Shown here in pieces: positions 40,117-49,027 of a stretch of DNA of 64,000 bases (positions within the stretch are counted from its first letter, which is position 1; every line of letters begins with the position of its first letter). The notes under the pieces are model-generated. The model saw nothing but the letters and a program-made list of their open reading frames with translations. It was not told where the DNA came from and made no database searches. Both the position numbers and the translations under genes were made by a program. Source of the DNA: DASQUK01 sp963756425 (GTDB lineage Bacteria; Actinomycetota; Acidimicrobiia; Acidimicrobiales; VFJN01); the NCBI GenBank assembly GCA_963756425.1, contig CAVWNW010000003.1, forward strand, positions 62,001-126,000, read 5' to 3'.

Positions 40117-41746
40117 GGCTCCCCCCGTCGACGCGCCCATCTTCCCACCGCTCGACGAGGAGGAACTTCTGGACCTTGCCGGCCGGGGTGCGGGGCAACT
40201 CGTCGACGACGAGGAACTCCTCGGGGATCTTCTGCCGGGCGATGCGCTGCGCCTCGAGGAACGAGCGCAGCGCGCCGGGGTCGGCGGCGGCATCTCGATC
40301 CCGGGCCACGATGGCGGCGCACACCCGCTCGCCGAGGCGGCCGCCGGGAACGCCGACGACCGCCACCTCGGCGACATCGGGATGGCGGGCCAGCAGGTCC
40401 TCGATCTCGCGGGCGCTGAACTTCTCGCCGCCCCGGTTGATGATGTCCTTGCGCCGCCCGGTGACGGTCACGTAGCCGGCGTCGTCGACGGCGCCCAGGT
40501 CGCCCGTGTAGAACCACCCTGCGCCGTCGACCACCTCGGCGCTCAGCGCGGCGTCGACGTAGCCGAGCATCCGCTCGGGCCCGCGGACGCGCAGCTCGCC
40601 CTCGGCGCCGGCCGGCAGCGGCCGCCGGTCCTCGTCGACCGCCTCGACCTCCACCGCCTCGGCGCGGTGGCCGTCGGTGTGTGCCCGCCGCTCCAGTGGG
40701 TCGTTCTCGCCCGCCAGCGTGGTCGTCGGGAACTCGGTCATCCCCCAGGCCCGGTGGGCGGCGATGCCGAGGGCGTCAGCCTCCTCGACGAGGTGGGGCG
40801 GGACCGCGGACCCACCACAGGTGAACTGGCGCAGGGCCGGCCGGGCGACCCCCCGGCCCTGGTACTGCTCCACCACGCCCTGGAGGAAGGGCGTGGCGCC
40901 GGCCATGTAGGTGGCGCCCTCGGCCTCGATGCGGTCGACCGACTCCTCGGGGTCCCAGCGGTCGGCCAGCACCGACCGGGCCCCGACGGCCGTGGGCACG
41001 AGCAGGCCCTGGAGCAGGCCGGTGATGTGGGTGACCGGCGAGGCCATGAACATCACGTCCCGCCACGTCAGCGCCCACTCCCGCTGCATGGACCGGACCT
41101 CTTGCAGGAGGGTGGCGCTGCTGTGGACCGCGCCCTTGGGCGCCGCCGTCGTGCCCGAGGTGTAGAGGACGAGGCAGGGGTCGTCCGCCGGCACGGGCTC
41201 GACGGACGGGGGTAGCTGCGGCGCGGGAGCCAGCTCGTGGATCGACCGCCAGCCCGGGCCGACACCCGATACCAGCCGGGCGCCGGGGCGGTGTCCGAGG
41301 GTGGCGAGCACGTCCTCGAACTCGTCGGCATGGCGCCGCCCGCGGTGGTGCTCCGCGGTGACGACGGCGGCGGGGCGGAGCTGGTCCAGCACGAAGGAGA
41401 GCTCGTGCTCCCGGTAGATCGGCACCACCGGGTTGTTGACGGCTCCGATGCGCCAAACGGCGGCGGCGACGGCGATGGCGTCGACGCTGTTGGGGAGCAT
41501 CCAGGTCACGACGTCGCCGCCGCCGACCCCGCCAGCCACCAGGGCGTGAGCCACGGCGTTGGCGCGTGCCCGCAGGTCGGCGAAGGAGTGGGTGGTGCCG
41601 TCGGCGACCACGGCCGGGCGTGCGGGCCACTGGTCGGCGGCCCGATCGAGGCACCAACCGATCCGTTCGCCCGTGAGGCGCCCGCGGTCGCGCCAGGCCC
41701 GGACCAGCTCCGGCGGGTTCGGCGGCGCGGTGGCTCGCAGGCTCAC
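40106..41746 (-). CDS. AMP-forming acyl-CoA ligase
   Basis: An ANL-superfamily ligase (546 residues) that activates a carboxylic acid to its CoA thioester. Motifs: 'LVLYTSGTTAAPKGAVHSS' (P-loop), 'AWGMTEFPTTT', 'GWFYTGDLGAVDDAGYV', 'TGRRKDIINRGGEKFS' and the C-terminal lysine in 'PRTPAGKVQKF'. The substrate is unknown; cyclohexane-carboxylate- or long-chain-type ligases are the closest look by motif. It overlaps the gamma subunit gene, linking acid activation to the 2-oxoacid oxidoreductase. Confidence 0.92.
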   Translation of the reverse strand: MSLRATAPPNPPELVRAWRDRGRLTGERIGWCLDRAADQWPARPAVVADGTTHSFADLRARANAVAHALVAGGVGGGDVVTWMLPNSVDAIAVAAAVWRIGAVNNPVVPIYREHELSFVLDQLRPAAVVTAEHHRGRRHADEFEDVLATLGHRPGARLVSGVGPGWRSIHELAPAPQLPPSVEPVPADDPCLVLYTSGTTAAPKGAVHSSATLLQEVRSMQREWALTWRDVMFMASPVTHITGLLQGLLVPTAVGARSVLADRWDPEESVDRIEAEGATYMAGATPFLQGVVEQYQGRGVARPALRQFTCGGSAVPPHLVEEADALGIAAHRAWGMTEFPTTTLAGENDPLERRAHTDGHRAEAVEVEAVDEDRRPLPAGAEGELRVRGPERMLGYVDAALSAEVVDGAGWFYTGDLGAVDDAGYVTVTGRRKDIINRGGEKFSAREIEDLLARHPDVAEVAVVGVPGGRLGERVCAAIVARDRDAAADPGALRSFLEAQRIARQKIPEEFLVVDELPRTPAGKVQKFLLVERWEDGRVDGGSRGA

Positions 41747-41825
41747 GGTGCCACCGGCGCAAGGGGTGGGCGGATAGGCACGTCGTCTCGGCCCACGGTG
41801 ATCACCCTCGACCTCAGGCTCAGGT

Positions 41826-42983
41826 TCAGGTTGGCGTGGCGGTGAGCTCGGCCTCCCTGTCGAGCCCCCAATACGCGCACGGGTTGTCGCGGAGGATACG
41901 GCGGCGGACGTCGTCGGGCGCGCCGGCGAAGATCTCGTCGAGCCAACGCGGCGACTCCGGGAACGATGTGACGGAGTGGGGGAAGTCCGAGCCCCACATC
42001 AGCCGATCGGTCGGGACCAAGTCGCCCATGCGCAGGGCCAGGGGGTCGCGCACGATGCCGAAGTAGAGGTGCCGGACCGCGTACTCGCTCGGCGCCATGG
42101 CGAGGTCGACGCCGTACCAGTGGCGGAACAGGCCGTAGGAGTCGTCGATCATGTAGAAGACGCCCGGCATCCAGCTGGCGTTGGTCTCGGCCAGGTAGAT
42201 GCGCAGCTCGGGGAGCCGGTCGAACACGCCCGACACGATCATCTGCACCATGGCCATCACCGGCGGCGGGATGGTGCGGGACATCATCGAGAGCGTGAGG
42301 TCGAACTTGCCGGTCGCCGACTGCACCAGCAGCGGGTGGGTGCGGTCGCCCATGGTGGCGTGAGCGGTGAGCGGCATGGCGAGCTCGAGGGCCGCCTCCC
42401 AGAAGCGATCGTCCTCGGGCGCGGGCGAGCCCGTCCCGTTGGGGAACGGGCCCAGGCAGACGGACCGGAGGCCCAGGTCCTTGGCGCGCTTCAGCTCGCC
42501 GATGGCGTCGTCGATCCCGGTGGCGGGGATGACGGCGTTGCCGACCAGCCGATCGGGCGCGACCGAGCAGTAGTCCTCGGCCAGGAAGTCGTTGTAGGCG
42601 CGCACCATGGCCAGGTACGCGTCCTTGTCCTCGATGTTCTCGATGAAGCGGGTGATGAACACCGGCGGGAACAGGATCTCGGCGTCGATGCCGTCGCGGT
42701 CCTGCTCGCGAAGGCGCTGGCCGCCGTCACCGGTTCCGGGCACGGGCGTGCCGTCGGGATCCCAGTACGACCCGCCGAGCACCTTCAGCGGGCGGCCGGC
42801 GGCGACGTTCTGGCCGTTGTGGATCATCGGCATGCCCTCGACGACCCACCCCTCCCCGCCGGTGGGCAGCCGGACGAGCCGGGGCGCCCGCTCCCGGTGC
42901 TCGTCGGGCACGTGCGCGAGCCAGCCGTCGGGCGGGACCTCGAGGTGCCCGTCGGCCGAGACGACCTGGTAGTGGCGTTCCAT
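41826..42983 (-). CDS. ACMSD-like amidohydrolase
   Basis: An amidohydrolase-2 family metal enzyme (385 residues), the family of aminocarboxymuconate-semialdehyde decarboxylase and related decarboxylases and hydrolases. N-terminal metal region 'SADGHLEVP', central 'MPLTAHATMGDR' and C-terminal 'DRLMWGSDFPHSVTSFPES' with the metal-binding Asp are visible. Similar proteins are abundant in actinobacterial catabolic islands with unknown substrates. It follows hyuB by 11 bases. Confidence 0.88.
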   Translation of the reverse strand: MERHYQVVSADGHLEVPPDGWLAHVPDEHRERAPRLVRLPTGGEGWVVEGMPMIHNGQNVAAGRPLKVLGGSYWDPDGTPVPGTGDGGQRLREQDRDGIDAEILFPPVFITRFIENIEDKDAYLAMVRAYNDFLAEDYCSVAPDRLVGNAVIPATGIDDAIGELKRAKDLGLRSVCLGPFPNGTGSPAPEDDRFWEAALELAMPLTAHATMGDRTHPLLVQSATGKFDLTLSMMSRTIPPPVMAMVQMIVSGVFDRLPELRIYLAETNASWMPGVFYMIDDSYGLFRHWYGVDLAMAPSEYAVRHLYFGIVRDPLALRMGDLVPTDRLMWGSDFPHSVTSFPESPRWLDEIFAGAPDDVRRRILRDNPCAYWGLDREAELTATPT

Positions 42984-42994
42984 GGCGTGCTCCC

Positions 42995-45124
42995 TCAGCC
43001 CTCAGGCCCGGCCCCGGTCCAGCGGAGCGGGCTGACCTCGAACGCCCGGGGCTCGCCCCCGAGCGTGGCCTCGACGTAGAGGCTGCGGCCGGTGCGCGGG
43101 TCGAGGTACATCCGGGAGATGACCGGTGGCCCCTCGGGTGAGCGGCGTTCCTCGACGACCGGGCAGCCGTCGGTCCAGTGCGCGGGCGCCAGCGCCAGCG
43201 GGGTGCCGCTCTCGGCGGCGTAGGCGACCGCCCCGCGCTGGACGACGCCCGGGTACAGCGGCATGTCCGTGCCGTCGCCGGAGTCTGCCACCGCGGCCTC
43301 GTCGCCGGTCACGGCACGCGCCGGCGGCGTCGCCGCGCTCAGCCGGGCGCGGCGGATCGCGGCGCGCCGATCGTCGGTGCCGGGGGTGTCGACGACGCCG
43401 TCGCGCCCGACGACGCCGTAGACGCGCTCGGCGTCCGACGCATCGAACCGCCCCACGGCGACATCGCGTCGCACCGCCTCGGGGTCGCGCTCCAGCGGGT
43501 CGCCGAAGCCCCCGCCGTTGGCCAGCCGCATCTGGAAGCGCTCGCCGTCGCGCACGACGATCCCGGAGGTGTTCACGTCGACCTGCTCCACCGAGCCGTC
43601 GTCGTGGTGGACCAGGAACTCGTTGCATGCCCCGGGCAGGCCCCCGGCGGCCCCCTCGAGGGGCAGCCAGCGCCGCATCCCGAACATCGTGCCGAACATC
43701 TGGTCGATGCCGTGGGGCTCGAACGTCATCTGGTTGCCGCCGCCGGCCCGGTGGGCACCGGCACCGTCGACGCCCCGCCGCGCCCGCTTCTCCCTGAACA
43801 GCAGCGGGTACCACGACTCGAGGATCTCGATGTCGGTGAACATGCCCTCCATGCCCGCGCCCACCAGGTTGCGACCCAGGTCGAGCCCGTCGCGCTCGGT
43901 GCCGCCCGAGCCGCCGACCCAGTTGCCGTCGAGGACCATGTACGCGTCGGCGTTCCCGTCGGGGCCCGTCCACGCCCACACCTGGTTGCCGAGCCCGGAC
44001 TCGAAGCCCGTCCCTGTCAGGAATCGCCCACCGGGCGCATCGGCCGACGCCCCCATGGCGAGCTTCACGCAGTCGAGCGCGACGTTGGCGGCGTTGAGCG
44101 CCACGTGCATGTGGGCGGCGGCGATCGGGGCCGGCGGGCGGGCGTTGACGATCGTGCCGTCGGGGCAGCGCAGCTCGATCGGTGCGAACACGCCCTCGTT
44201 GTAGGGGAGGTCCCGCGCCATCCGGCCCGCGAGCATCGCGACGAGCTCGCTCTCGATGATGTAAGGCTTCGAGTTGAAGAAGTGCGTGGTCTGGGGCGAG
44301 GCGCCCTCGAAGTCGAACACCATCCGGTCGCCGTCGACGGTGAGCCGGCAGGGGACCCTGAAGAAGGTCTCGTCGAACTCCGTCCACGACGTGACCCGGT
44401 AGGTGCCGTCCTCGAGCTGGCCGATCCGGGCCCGCATCTCGGCCTCGGACAGGTCCCGCAGGGCGCGCAGGCTCTCGACGAACCGTTCCTCCCCCACCGC
44501 CGACACGACCGACTCGACACGCTCCTGCGCCACGTGGCAGCCAGCGACCAGCCCCCGCAGGTCCATCTCGACGAGCTGGTCGAGCCGGACGTTGTTGCGG
44601 AAGATGTCCCAGACGTCGGTCACCTCCTCGCCCCGGCGGAACAGCCGGACGGGCGGGAGACGCAGCGCCTCCTGGAAGCACTCGGTGGCCTCGGGGGCGA
44701 AGGAGCCGACGACCATCCCGCCGAGGTCCATCAGGTGGGCGGAGATGACGACCCACGCCACCCGTCGGTCGCCGCGGTAGATGGGGCGCTGCACCATGAC
44801 GTCCTGGGGGTGCAGCCCGCCCCCGATGTGGGGGTCGTTGCCGATGAACAGGTCGCCAGGACCGATGGAGTCGCCGTGGCGGGCGATGGTGGAGCGCACC
44901 GCGTAGGAGGCGGCGCCGAAGTGGAACTCGATCTGGCCGGCGCCGATGATCAGGCCGCCGCCGGCATCGAGGAGCGTGAAGGAGTAGTCCTTCGACTCGG
45001 TGACGACCGGGCTGATGGCGGTGTGCTCCACTGCGGACGCCGACTGCTCGCCGATGGCCTCGAGGCGGCTGCGGAGCACCTCGAGGTCGATGGGGTCGAT
45101 GACGGTCCGAGCCACGGCGGTCAC
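42995..45124 (-). CDS. hyuB: Hydantoinase B / 5-oxoprolinase-type beta subunit
   Basis: The HyuB subunit of an ATP-dependent hydantoinase/oxoprolinase/acetone carboxylase-type enzyme (709 residues). Family blocks are 'DPIDLEVLRSRLEAIGEQSA', 'GDLFIGNDPHIGGGLHPQDV' and 'NGGGFGDPLERDPEAV'. GTG 45124 overlaps the hyuA stop (GTGA). The frame continues upstream to 46696 without a stop, but that part is a shadow of hyuA. The C-terminus holds an acetone-carboxylase-like extra domain ('MPLYPGVVQRGAVAYA'). Confidence 0.93.
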   Translation of the reverse strand: MTAVARTVIDPIDLEVLRSRLEAIGEQSASAVEHTAISPVVTESKDYSFTLLDAGGGLIIGAGQIEFHFGAASYAVRSTIARHGDSIGPGDLFIGNDPHIGGGLHPQDVMVQRPIYRGDRRVAWVVISAHLMDLGGMVVGSFAPEATECFQEALRLPPVRLFRRGEEVTDVWDIFRNNVRLDQLVEMDLRGLVAGCHVAQERVESVVSAVGEERFVESLRALRDLSEAEMRARIGQLEDGTYRVTSWTEFDETFFRVPCRLTVDGDRMVFDFEGASPQTTHFFNSKPYIIESELVAMLAGRMARDLPYNEGVFAPIELRCPDGTIVNARPPAPIAAAHMHVALNAANVALDCVKLAMGASADAPGGRFLTGTGFESGLGNQVWAWTGPDGNADAYMVLDGNWVGGSGGTERDGLDLGRNLVGAGMEGMFTDIEILESWYPLLFREKRARRGVDGAGAHRAGGGNQMTFEPHGIDQMFGTMFGMRRWLPLEGAAGGLPGACNEFLVHHDDGSVEQVDVNTSGIVVRDGERFQMRLANGGGFGDPLERDPEAVRRDVAVGRFDASDAERVYGVVGRDGVVDTPGTDDRRAAIRRARLSAATPPARAVTGDEAAVADSGDGTDMPLYPGVVQRGAVAYAAESGTPLALAPAHWTDGCPVVEERRSPEGPPVISRMYLDPRTGRSLYVEATLGGEPRAFEVSPLRWTGAGPEG

Positions 45125-47229
45125 GAGACCAGCTCCATGACCAGCGTCCCGTGGGCGTCGACCTGGGCCGAGACCCCTGCGGGGATCCACATCGTGGTGT
45201 CGCTCCCGTCCACCAGCGCTGGCCCGGCCAGCAGGTGGCCGGGACGCAGCGAAGACCCGTCGTGCACGGACACCTCCCGGACCCCGCCGGGTCCCCGGGC
45301 CAGCCTCAGGGCCCTGGCGCCTACGGCATCGACCGCCGTGCCTGCGGCGACCGGCTCGTGGTGCCCGGCGGCGAGGCTGGCCCGGACGGTCCGCCCGTGG
45401 CCGATGGCGCAGAGGCTGACCAGCTCGATCGGGGCGCCGAGGACGATCGAGCCCTTGCCGTAGCGCTTGGCGTACTCGCCGCGGAACGCCTCCAGCAGGC
45501 CCTCGAGGACCGCGGCGTCGACCTTGCCGTCCGGCAGCGGCACCTGGATCTCCCACACCTGCCGGCTGAACCGGAGGTGGGCCTCGAACTCGATACGCCG
45601 ATCTGGGGGCGCCACGCCCTCCTCGGCGAGGTCGTCGTTGATCTCGGTGCGCAACTCGTCCATGAGCTTGTCGACCAGCCGGGTGTCGACCGGCATCGGG
45701 GCGAGCACCGAGCGCAGGCGCTCGCGGCGGATATCGGTGGTGGCGGCGCCGAACGCCGACAGCACCGACGCCAGCTCGGGAACCAACACGCGGCGGGCCC
45801 CGATGGCGGCGGCGATGTCCGGCGTGAACAGCGAGCCGCTGCCGCCGTAGCTGATGAGGCTGTGCTCGCGCGGATCGAGGCCACGATCGACCAACCGCGA
45901 GCGGACGGCCTTGACCATCCCCGCCAGGGCGAGCTCCCGCATGCCCCACGCGGTCTCGTCGGCGTCGAGCCCCAACGGCTCTCCCAGGCGGGCGCACGCG
46001 GCTCGCGCCGCGTCGGCGTCGAGCGCCATGGTTCCGCCCAGGAATCGCTCGGGGTCGATGTAGCCGAGCACCACGAGCGCGTCGGTGACCGTGGCGGCGG
46101 TGCCTCCACGCCCGTAGGCGGCCGGGCCCGGTACCGCCCCCGCTGATCCCGGGCCGACGCGGAGCATCCCCCGGGCATCGACCCAGCCCACCGAGCCGCC
46201 GCCGGCCCCGATCGACTCGACGTCGACCAGCGACAGCGCGGTCCACACACCCATGAGCTCGCCGCGGGTGCGTCGGGCCGGGGTTCCCCGCTCGATGACC
46301 GACACGTCGAACGACGTCCCGCCCATGTCGCAGGTGATCACGTCGGCCGCGCCCACCGCCCGGGCGACGGCGACGGAGGCGGCGACGCCGGCGGCCGGGC
46401 CCGAGGCCGCCAGGCCGAGCGGCATCCGGCGAGCCTCGTTGACGGTGATCGAACCTCCGGCGGAATGGACGAGGAGCAGGGGCACCTCGAGCCCCAGCGC
46501 GAACAGGTCTCGCTCCAGCCGCTCGATCCCCTCGAACGCGCCCGACACATAGGCGTTCAGGAGCGCGAACGTCGTCCGCTCGAACTCGCGGATCACGGGA
46601 TGAAGCGCAGCGCCCGACACGAGCGGCAGGTCGGGAAACGCCTCCCCGATCGCCTGCACCGCCTGGTTCTCGTGCGAGGGATTGACGAACGACCACAGGA
46701 ACGAGACCGCGATCGCCTCCACGCCGTGGTCGTCGACCAGCCGCCGGGCCGCCGCCACCGCGTCGGCCGGATCGAGGGGAGTGAGGACCGCGCCGCTGCG
46801 GTCGATCCGCTCGGCGACGCCGACGATGGCCTCGCGGGCGACGACCTCGGGTGACGGCGTCAGCCAGCCATCCTCGTCGTTGACCCGGGTGCCGCGGGAC
46901 AGCGGGATCAGCTCCTCGAACCCCTCAGTGGTCACCAGGCCGACGCGCCGTCCGGCCCGGGACGCGAGCGTGTTGGTCACCGCGGTGGTCCCGAGCCCGA
47001 AGCGGCGGACGGTGGGCATGAGCTCGACGAGCGTGTGCCCGGCCCGGCCGGCGGCCAGCTCGGCGGCCGCCATCACCCCGTCGCCGACGCGGCCCGGCGT
47101 CGTCGGGGCCTTGGCCCGCCACGTGCGGCTTCCGTCGCTCAGCACGGCGTCCGTGAACGTCCCGCCGACGTCGACGCCGAAACAGACTTTGCCGTTGCTC
47201 GCCGTCGTCAGGCCGCCGGCGCTAGTCAT
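45121..47229 (-). CDS. hyuA: Hydantoinase A / 5-oxoprolinase-type alpha subunit
   Basis: The ATP-binding HyuA partner (702 residues). The N-terminal ASKHA nucleotide site 'FGVDVGGTFTDAVLSDG' and 'GLGTTAVTNTLASRAGRRVG' are intact, as is 'ADVITCDMGGTSFDVSVIER'. HyuA/HyuB couple ATP hydrolysis to opening of cyclic amides or to carboxylation of ketones; which applies here is open. ATG 47229 (MTSAGGLTTASNG) overlaps the upstream hydrolase stop by 8 bases and is preferred to a frame start at 47277. Confidence 0.93.
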   Translation of the reverse strand: MTSAGGLTTASNGKVCFGVDVGGTFTDAVLSDGSRTWRAKAPTTPGRVGDGVMAAAELAAGRAGHTLVELMPTVRRFGLGTTAVTNTLASRAGRRVGLVTTEGFEELIPLSRGTRVNDEDGWLTPSPEVVAREAIVGVAERIDRSGAVLTPLDPADAVAAARRLVDDHGVEAIAVSFLWSFVNPSHENQAVQAIGEAFPDLPLVSGAALHPVIREFERTTFALLNAYVSGAFEGIERLERDLFALGLEVPLLLVHSAGGSITVNEARRMPLGLAASGPAAGVAASVAVARAVGAADVITCDMGGTSFDVSVIERGTPARRTRGELMGVWTALSLVDVESIGAGGGSVGWVDARGMLRVGPGSAGAVPGPAAYGRGGTAATVTDALVVLGYIDPERFLGGTMALDADAARAACARLGEPLGLDADETAWGMRELALAGMVKAVRSRLVDRGLDPREHSLISYGGSGSLFTPDIAAAIGARRVLVPELASVLSAFGAATTDIRRERLRSVLAPMPVDTRLVDKLMDELRTEINDDLAEEGVAPPDRRIEFEAHLRFSRQVWEIQVPLPDGKVDAAVLEGLLEAFRGEYAKRYGKGSIVLGAPIELVSLCAIGHGRTVRASLAAGHHEPVAAGTAVDAVGARALRLARGPGGVREVSVHDGSSLRPGHLLAGPALVDGSDTTMWIPAGVSAQVDAHGTLVMELVS

Positions 47230-48967
47230 CGGAGCCCCGGGCGTGGACGGTGACCGTGTCGCGGCCCGAGCGGACAAGGCCGCCGGGGAGCTCGTCGGTC
47301 AGCTCGCCGCCGGTCACGATCTCGGCCCCCGCCACCAGCACGTGCGCCACACCCGTCGAGCCGTTGGTGAGGCGGGCAGCGCCTGCGGGCAGATCGTGGG
47401 TGGTGCGGAGCGGTTGCGCGTCCACGGTCTCCGGGTCGAACACGACCACGTCGGCCCAGGCGCCCTCCGCCAGCCGGCCCCGGTCCTTGAGCCCGTACAG
47501 CCGGGCCGGCACGTCGGCGAAGCGGTGGACCAGCTCCTCGACCGTGAAGACGCCCCGATCGCGGGCGAGCTCCGCCAGGCAGCGGGTGGGGAAGTCGGCG
47601 TTGGACATCATGTCCAGATGGGCGCCGGCGTCGGAGGCCTGGAGCACGACGCGGGGATCCCGCAGCACCTCCAGTCGGGCCTCCCAGGCCCGTTCGTCGT
47701 CCTCGGCGTACTGAGACCGGACGAAACCGACGTCGAGCCCGCCGGCGACGGCGATGTCGACCAGGGCATCGAAGGGGCTGACGCCCCGCTCGCGGGCGAT
47801 GTCGTCGATCCGGCGGCCGACCAGCGGGTGCAGCGACTCGTCGCCCACCTCGTTGACCCGGTAGCTGCCCCAGTTGCGGACGACGAGGGCGAGGCCGCTG
47901 GTCTGCGACGCCGCGCTCTCCTCGAGCTGCTTGCGCTTCACGGGGTCCGACAGCGCCTCCATGCGCTCGGGCACGTCGAGGTCGAAGAGCCAGCCCCAGC
48001 CGGGAAGCGGGCGGAACACGTAGCCCCGTAGGAGGTCGTGCTGGAACTGGCCGTTCTGGGGGATGAACATCGGCACCACCCGCCCCCCGCGCTGGCTGGC
48101 GGCGTCGGACGCCGCCAGCTGGCGCCGGTGCAGGTCCGGCGCGGCGGGGTTGACGAGCGGGGTGTTCCAGTTGAGGTGCCGGTCGGCGGCGGCGGACATG
48201 TCCGCCATCAGCTCGACCTCCTCGTCGCTGAAGCCGCGCAGGAACGAGTCGGGGATGAACTCGATCGACGTGCCCGGGTGGTCACCGCAGACGGCGGCCA
48301 GGGCGATCATCTCCTCGCGCGTGGCGGCGTTGGGCGGTGTCGGGCGCCCGTCGCCGTCCAGCTGGGTGGCCACGTTGGACGTCGAGAACCCCAGGCCGCC
48401 GGCGGCGATCGCGTCCGAGAGCAGGCGGCGCATCGCCTGGAGCTGGTCGGGGCTGGCGGGGTCGGTCGATGCCGCCGGGCCCATGACGGCGCGGCGGATG
48501 GCCGAGTGGCCGACCATGAAGCCCACGTTGATGGCGTGGGGTAGCCGCTCGACGACATCGAGGAACTCGGGATACGACCGCCAGCGGTACGCGAGGCCGG
48601 CCTGCAGGGCGTCGACCGGGATCGACTCGACCCGCGCCAGCAACCGGGTCAGGAAGTCCTCGTCGTCGACCGCCGGGCCGACGGGTGCCAACGTGAGGCC
48701 GCAGTTCCCGGCGACGACCGTCGTCACCCCGTGGAGCGGCGACGGGGTGAGGTGGGGATCCCAGAACAGCTGGGCGTCGTAGTGGGTGTGAAGATCGACG
48801 AAGCCCGGCGCGACCACCTGCCCCTCGGCGTCGATGGTGCGACGTGCGGGCCCATCGACCTGGCCGAGGGCCACGACCCGGCGACCCTGGATGCCCAGGT
48901 CACCTGGCCCGCCGGGCTTGCCGGTCCCATCCACGATCGTCCCGCCGCGGATGACCACGTCGAGCAT
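47222..48967 (-). CDS. D-aminoacylase-type amidohydrolase
   Basis: An amidohydrolase (581 residues) of the N-acyl-D-amino-acid deacylase/dihydroorotase-like group. 'VVAPGFVDLHTHYDAQLFWD' carries the metal HxH, 'TTVVAGNCGLTLAPV' is a family block, and the catalytic Asp is in 'QASDAGAHLDMMSN'. 'GRLAEGAWADVVVFDPETV' closes the small beta domain. As the first gene of a nine-gene run with hyuAB it likely hydrolyses an amide or cyclic-amide intermediate. The palindrome at 49008-49023 lies 41 bases upstream of ATG 48967. Confidence 0.9.
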   Translation of the reverse strand: MLDVVIRGGTIVDGTGKPGGPGDLGIQGRRVVALGQVDGPARRTIDAEGQVVAPGFVDLHTHYDAQLFWDPHLTPSPLHGVTTVVAGNCGLTLAPVGPAVDDEDFLTRLLARVESIPVDALQAGLAYRWRSYPEFLDVVERLPHAINVGFMVGHSAIRRAVMGPAASTDPASPDQLQAMRRLLSDAIAAGGLGFSTSNVATQLDGDGRPTPPNAATREEMIALAAVCGDHPGTSIEFIPDSFLRGFSDEEVELMADMSAAADRHLNWNTPLVNPAAPDLHRRQLAASDAASQRGGRVVPMFIPQNGQFQHDLLRGYVFRPLPGWGWLFDLDVPERMEALSDPVKRKQLEESAASQTSGLALVVRNWGSYRVNEVGDESLHPLVGRRIDDIARERGVSPFDALVDIAVAGGLDVGFVRSQYAEDDERAWEARLEVLRDPRVVLQASDAGAHLDMMSNADFPTRCLAELARDRGVFTVEELVHRFADVPARLYGLKDRGRLAEGAWADVVVFDPETVDAQPLRTTHDLPAGAARLTNGSTGVAHVLVAGAEIVTGGELTDELPGGLVRSGRDTVTVHARGSDD

Positions 48968-49007
48968 GGCTGCCCCTCCCCGTGCAGACCGACCCGCCCA
49001 ATGTACC

Positions 49008-49023
49008 TATCTTATGTAAGATT
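49008..49023. promoter_or_regulatory. Palindromic operator-like site, copy 1
   Basis: TATCTTATGTAAGATT contains the perfect 14-bp palindrome ATCTTA-TG-TAAGAT (49009-49022) in the short gap between an acyl-CoA dehydrogenase gene and the D-aminoacylase-hyuAB operon. TAAGAT on the minus strand could also be the -10 box of that operon. Closely related sites occur at 52594 and 55108, so a shared TetR-like regulator is likely; no regulator gene is in the window. Confidence 0.6.
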
Positions 49024-49027
49024 CAGC

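Noticed and set aside
41790..41822. Short CTCAGG/TTCAGG tandem units upstream of the acyl-CoA ligase
   Set aside because: Only three imperfect copies, in a 79-base gap; too short to separate from chance.
42995..46696. 1233-codon frame suggesting a HyuA-HyuB fusion
   Set aside because: Residues before 45124 are an out-of-frame reading of hyuA; HyuB starts at GTG 45124 overlapping the hyuA stop.
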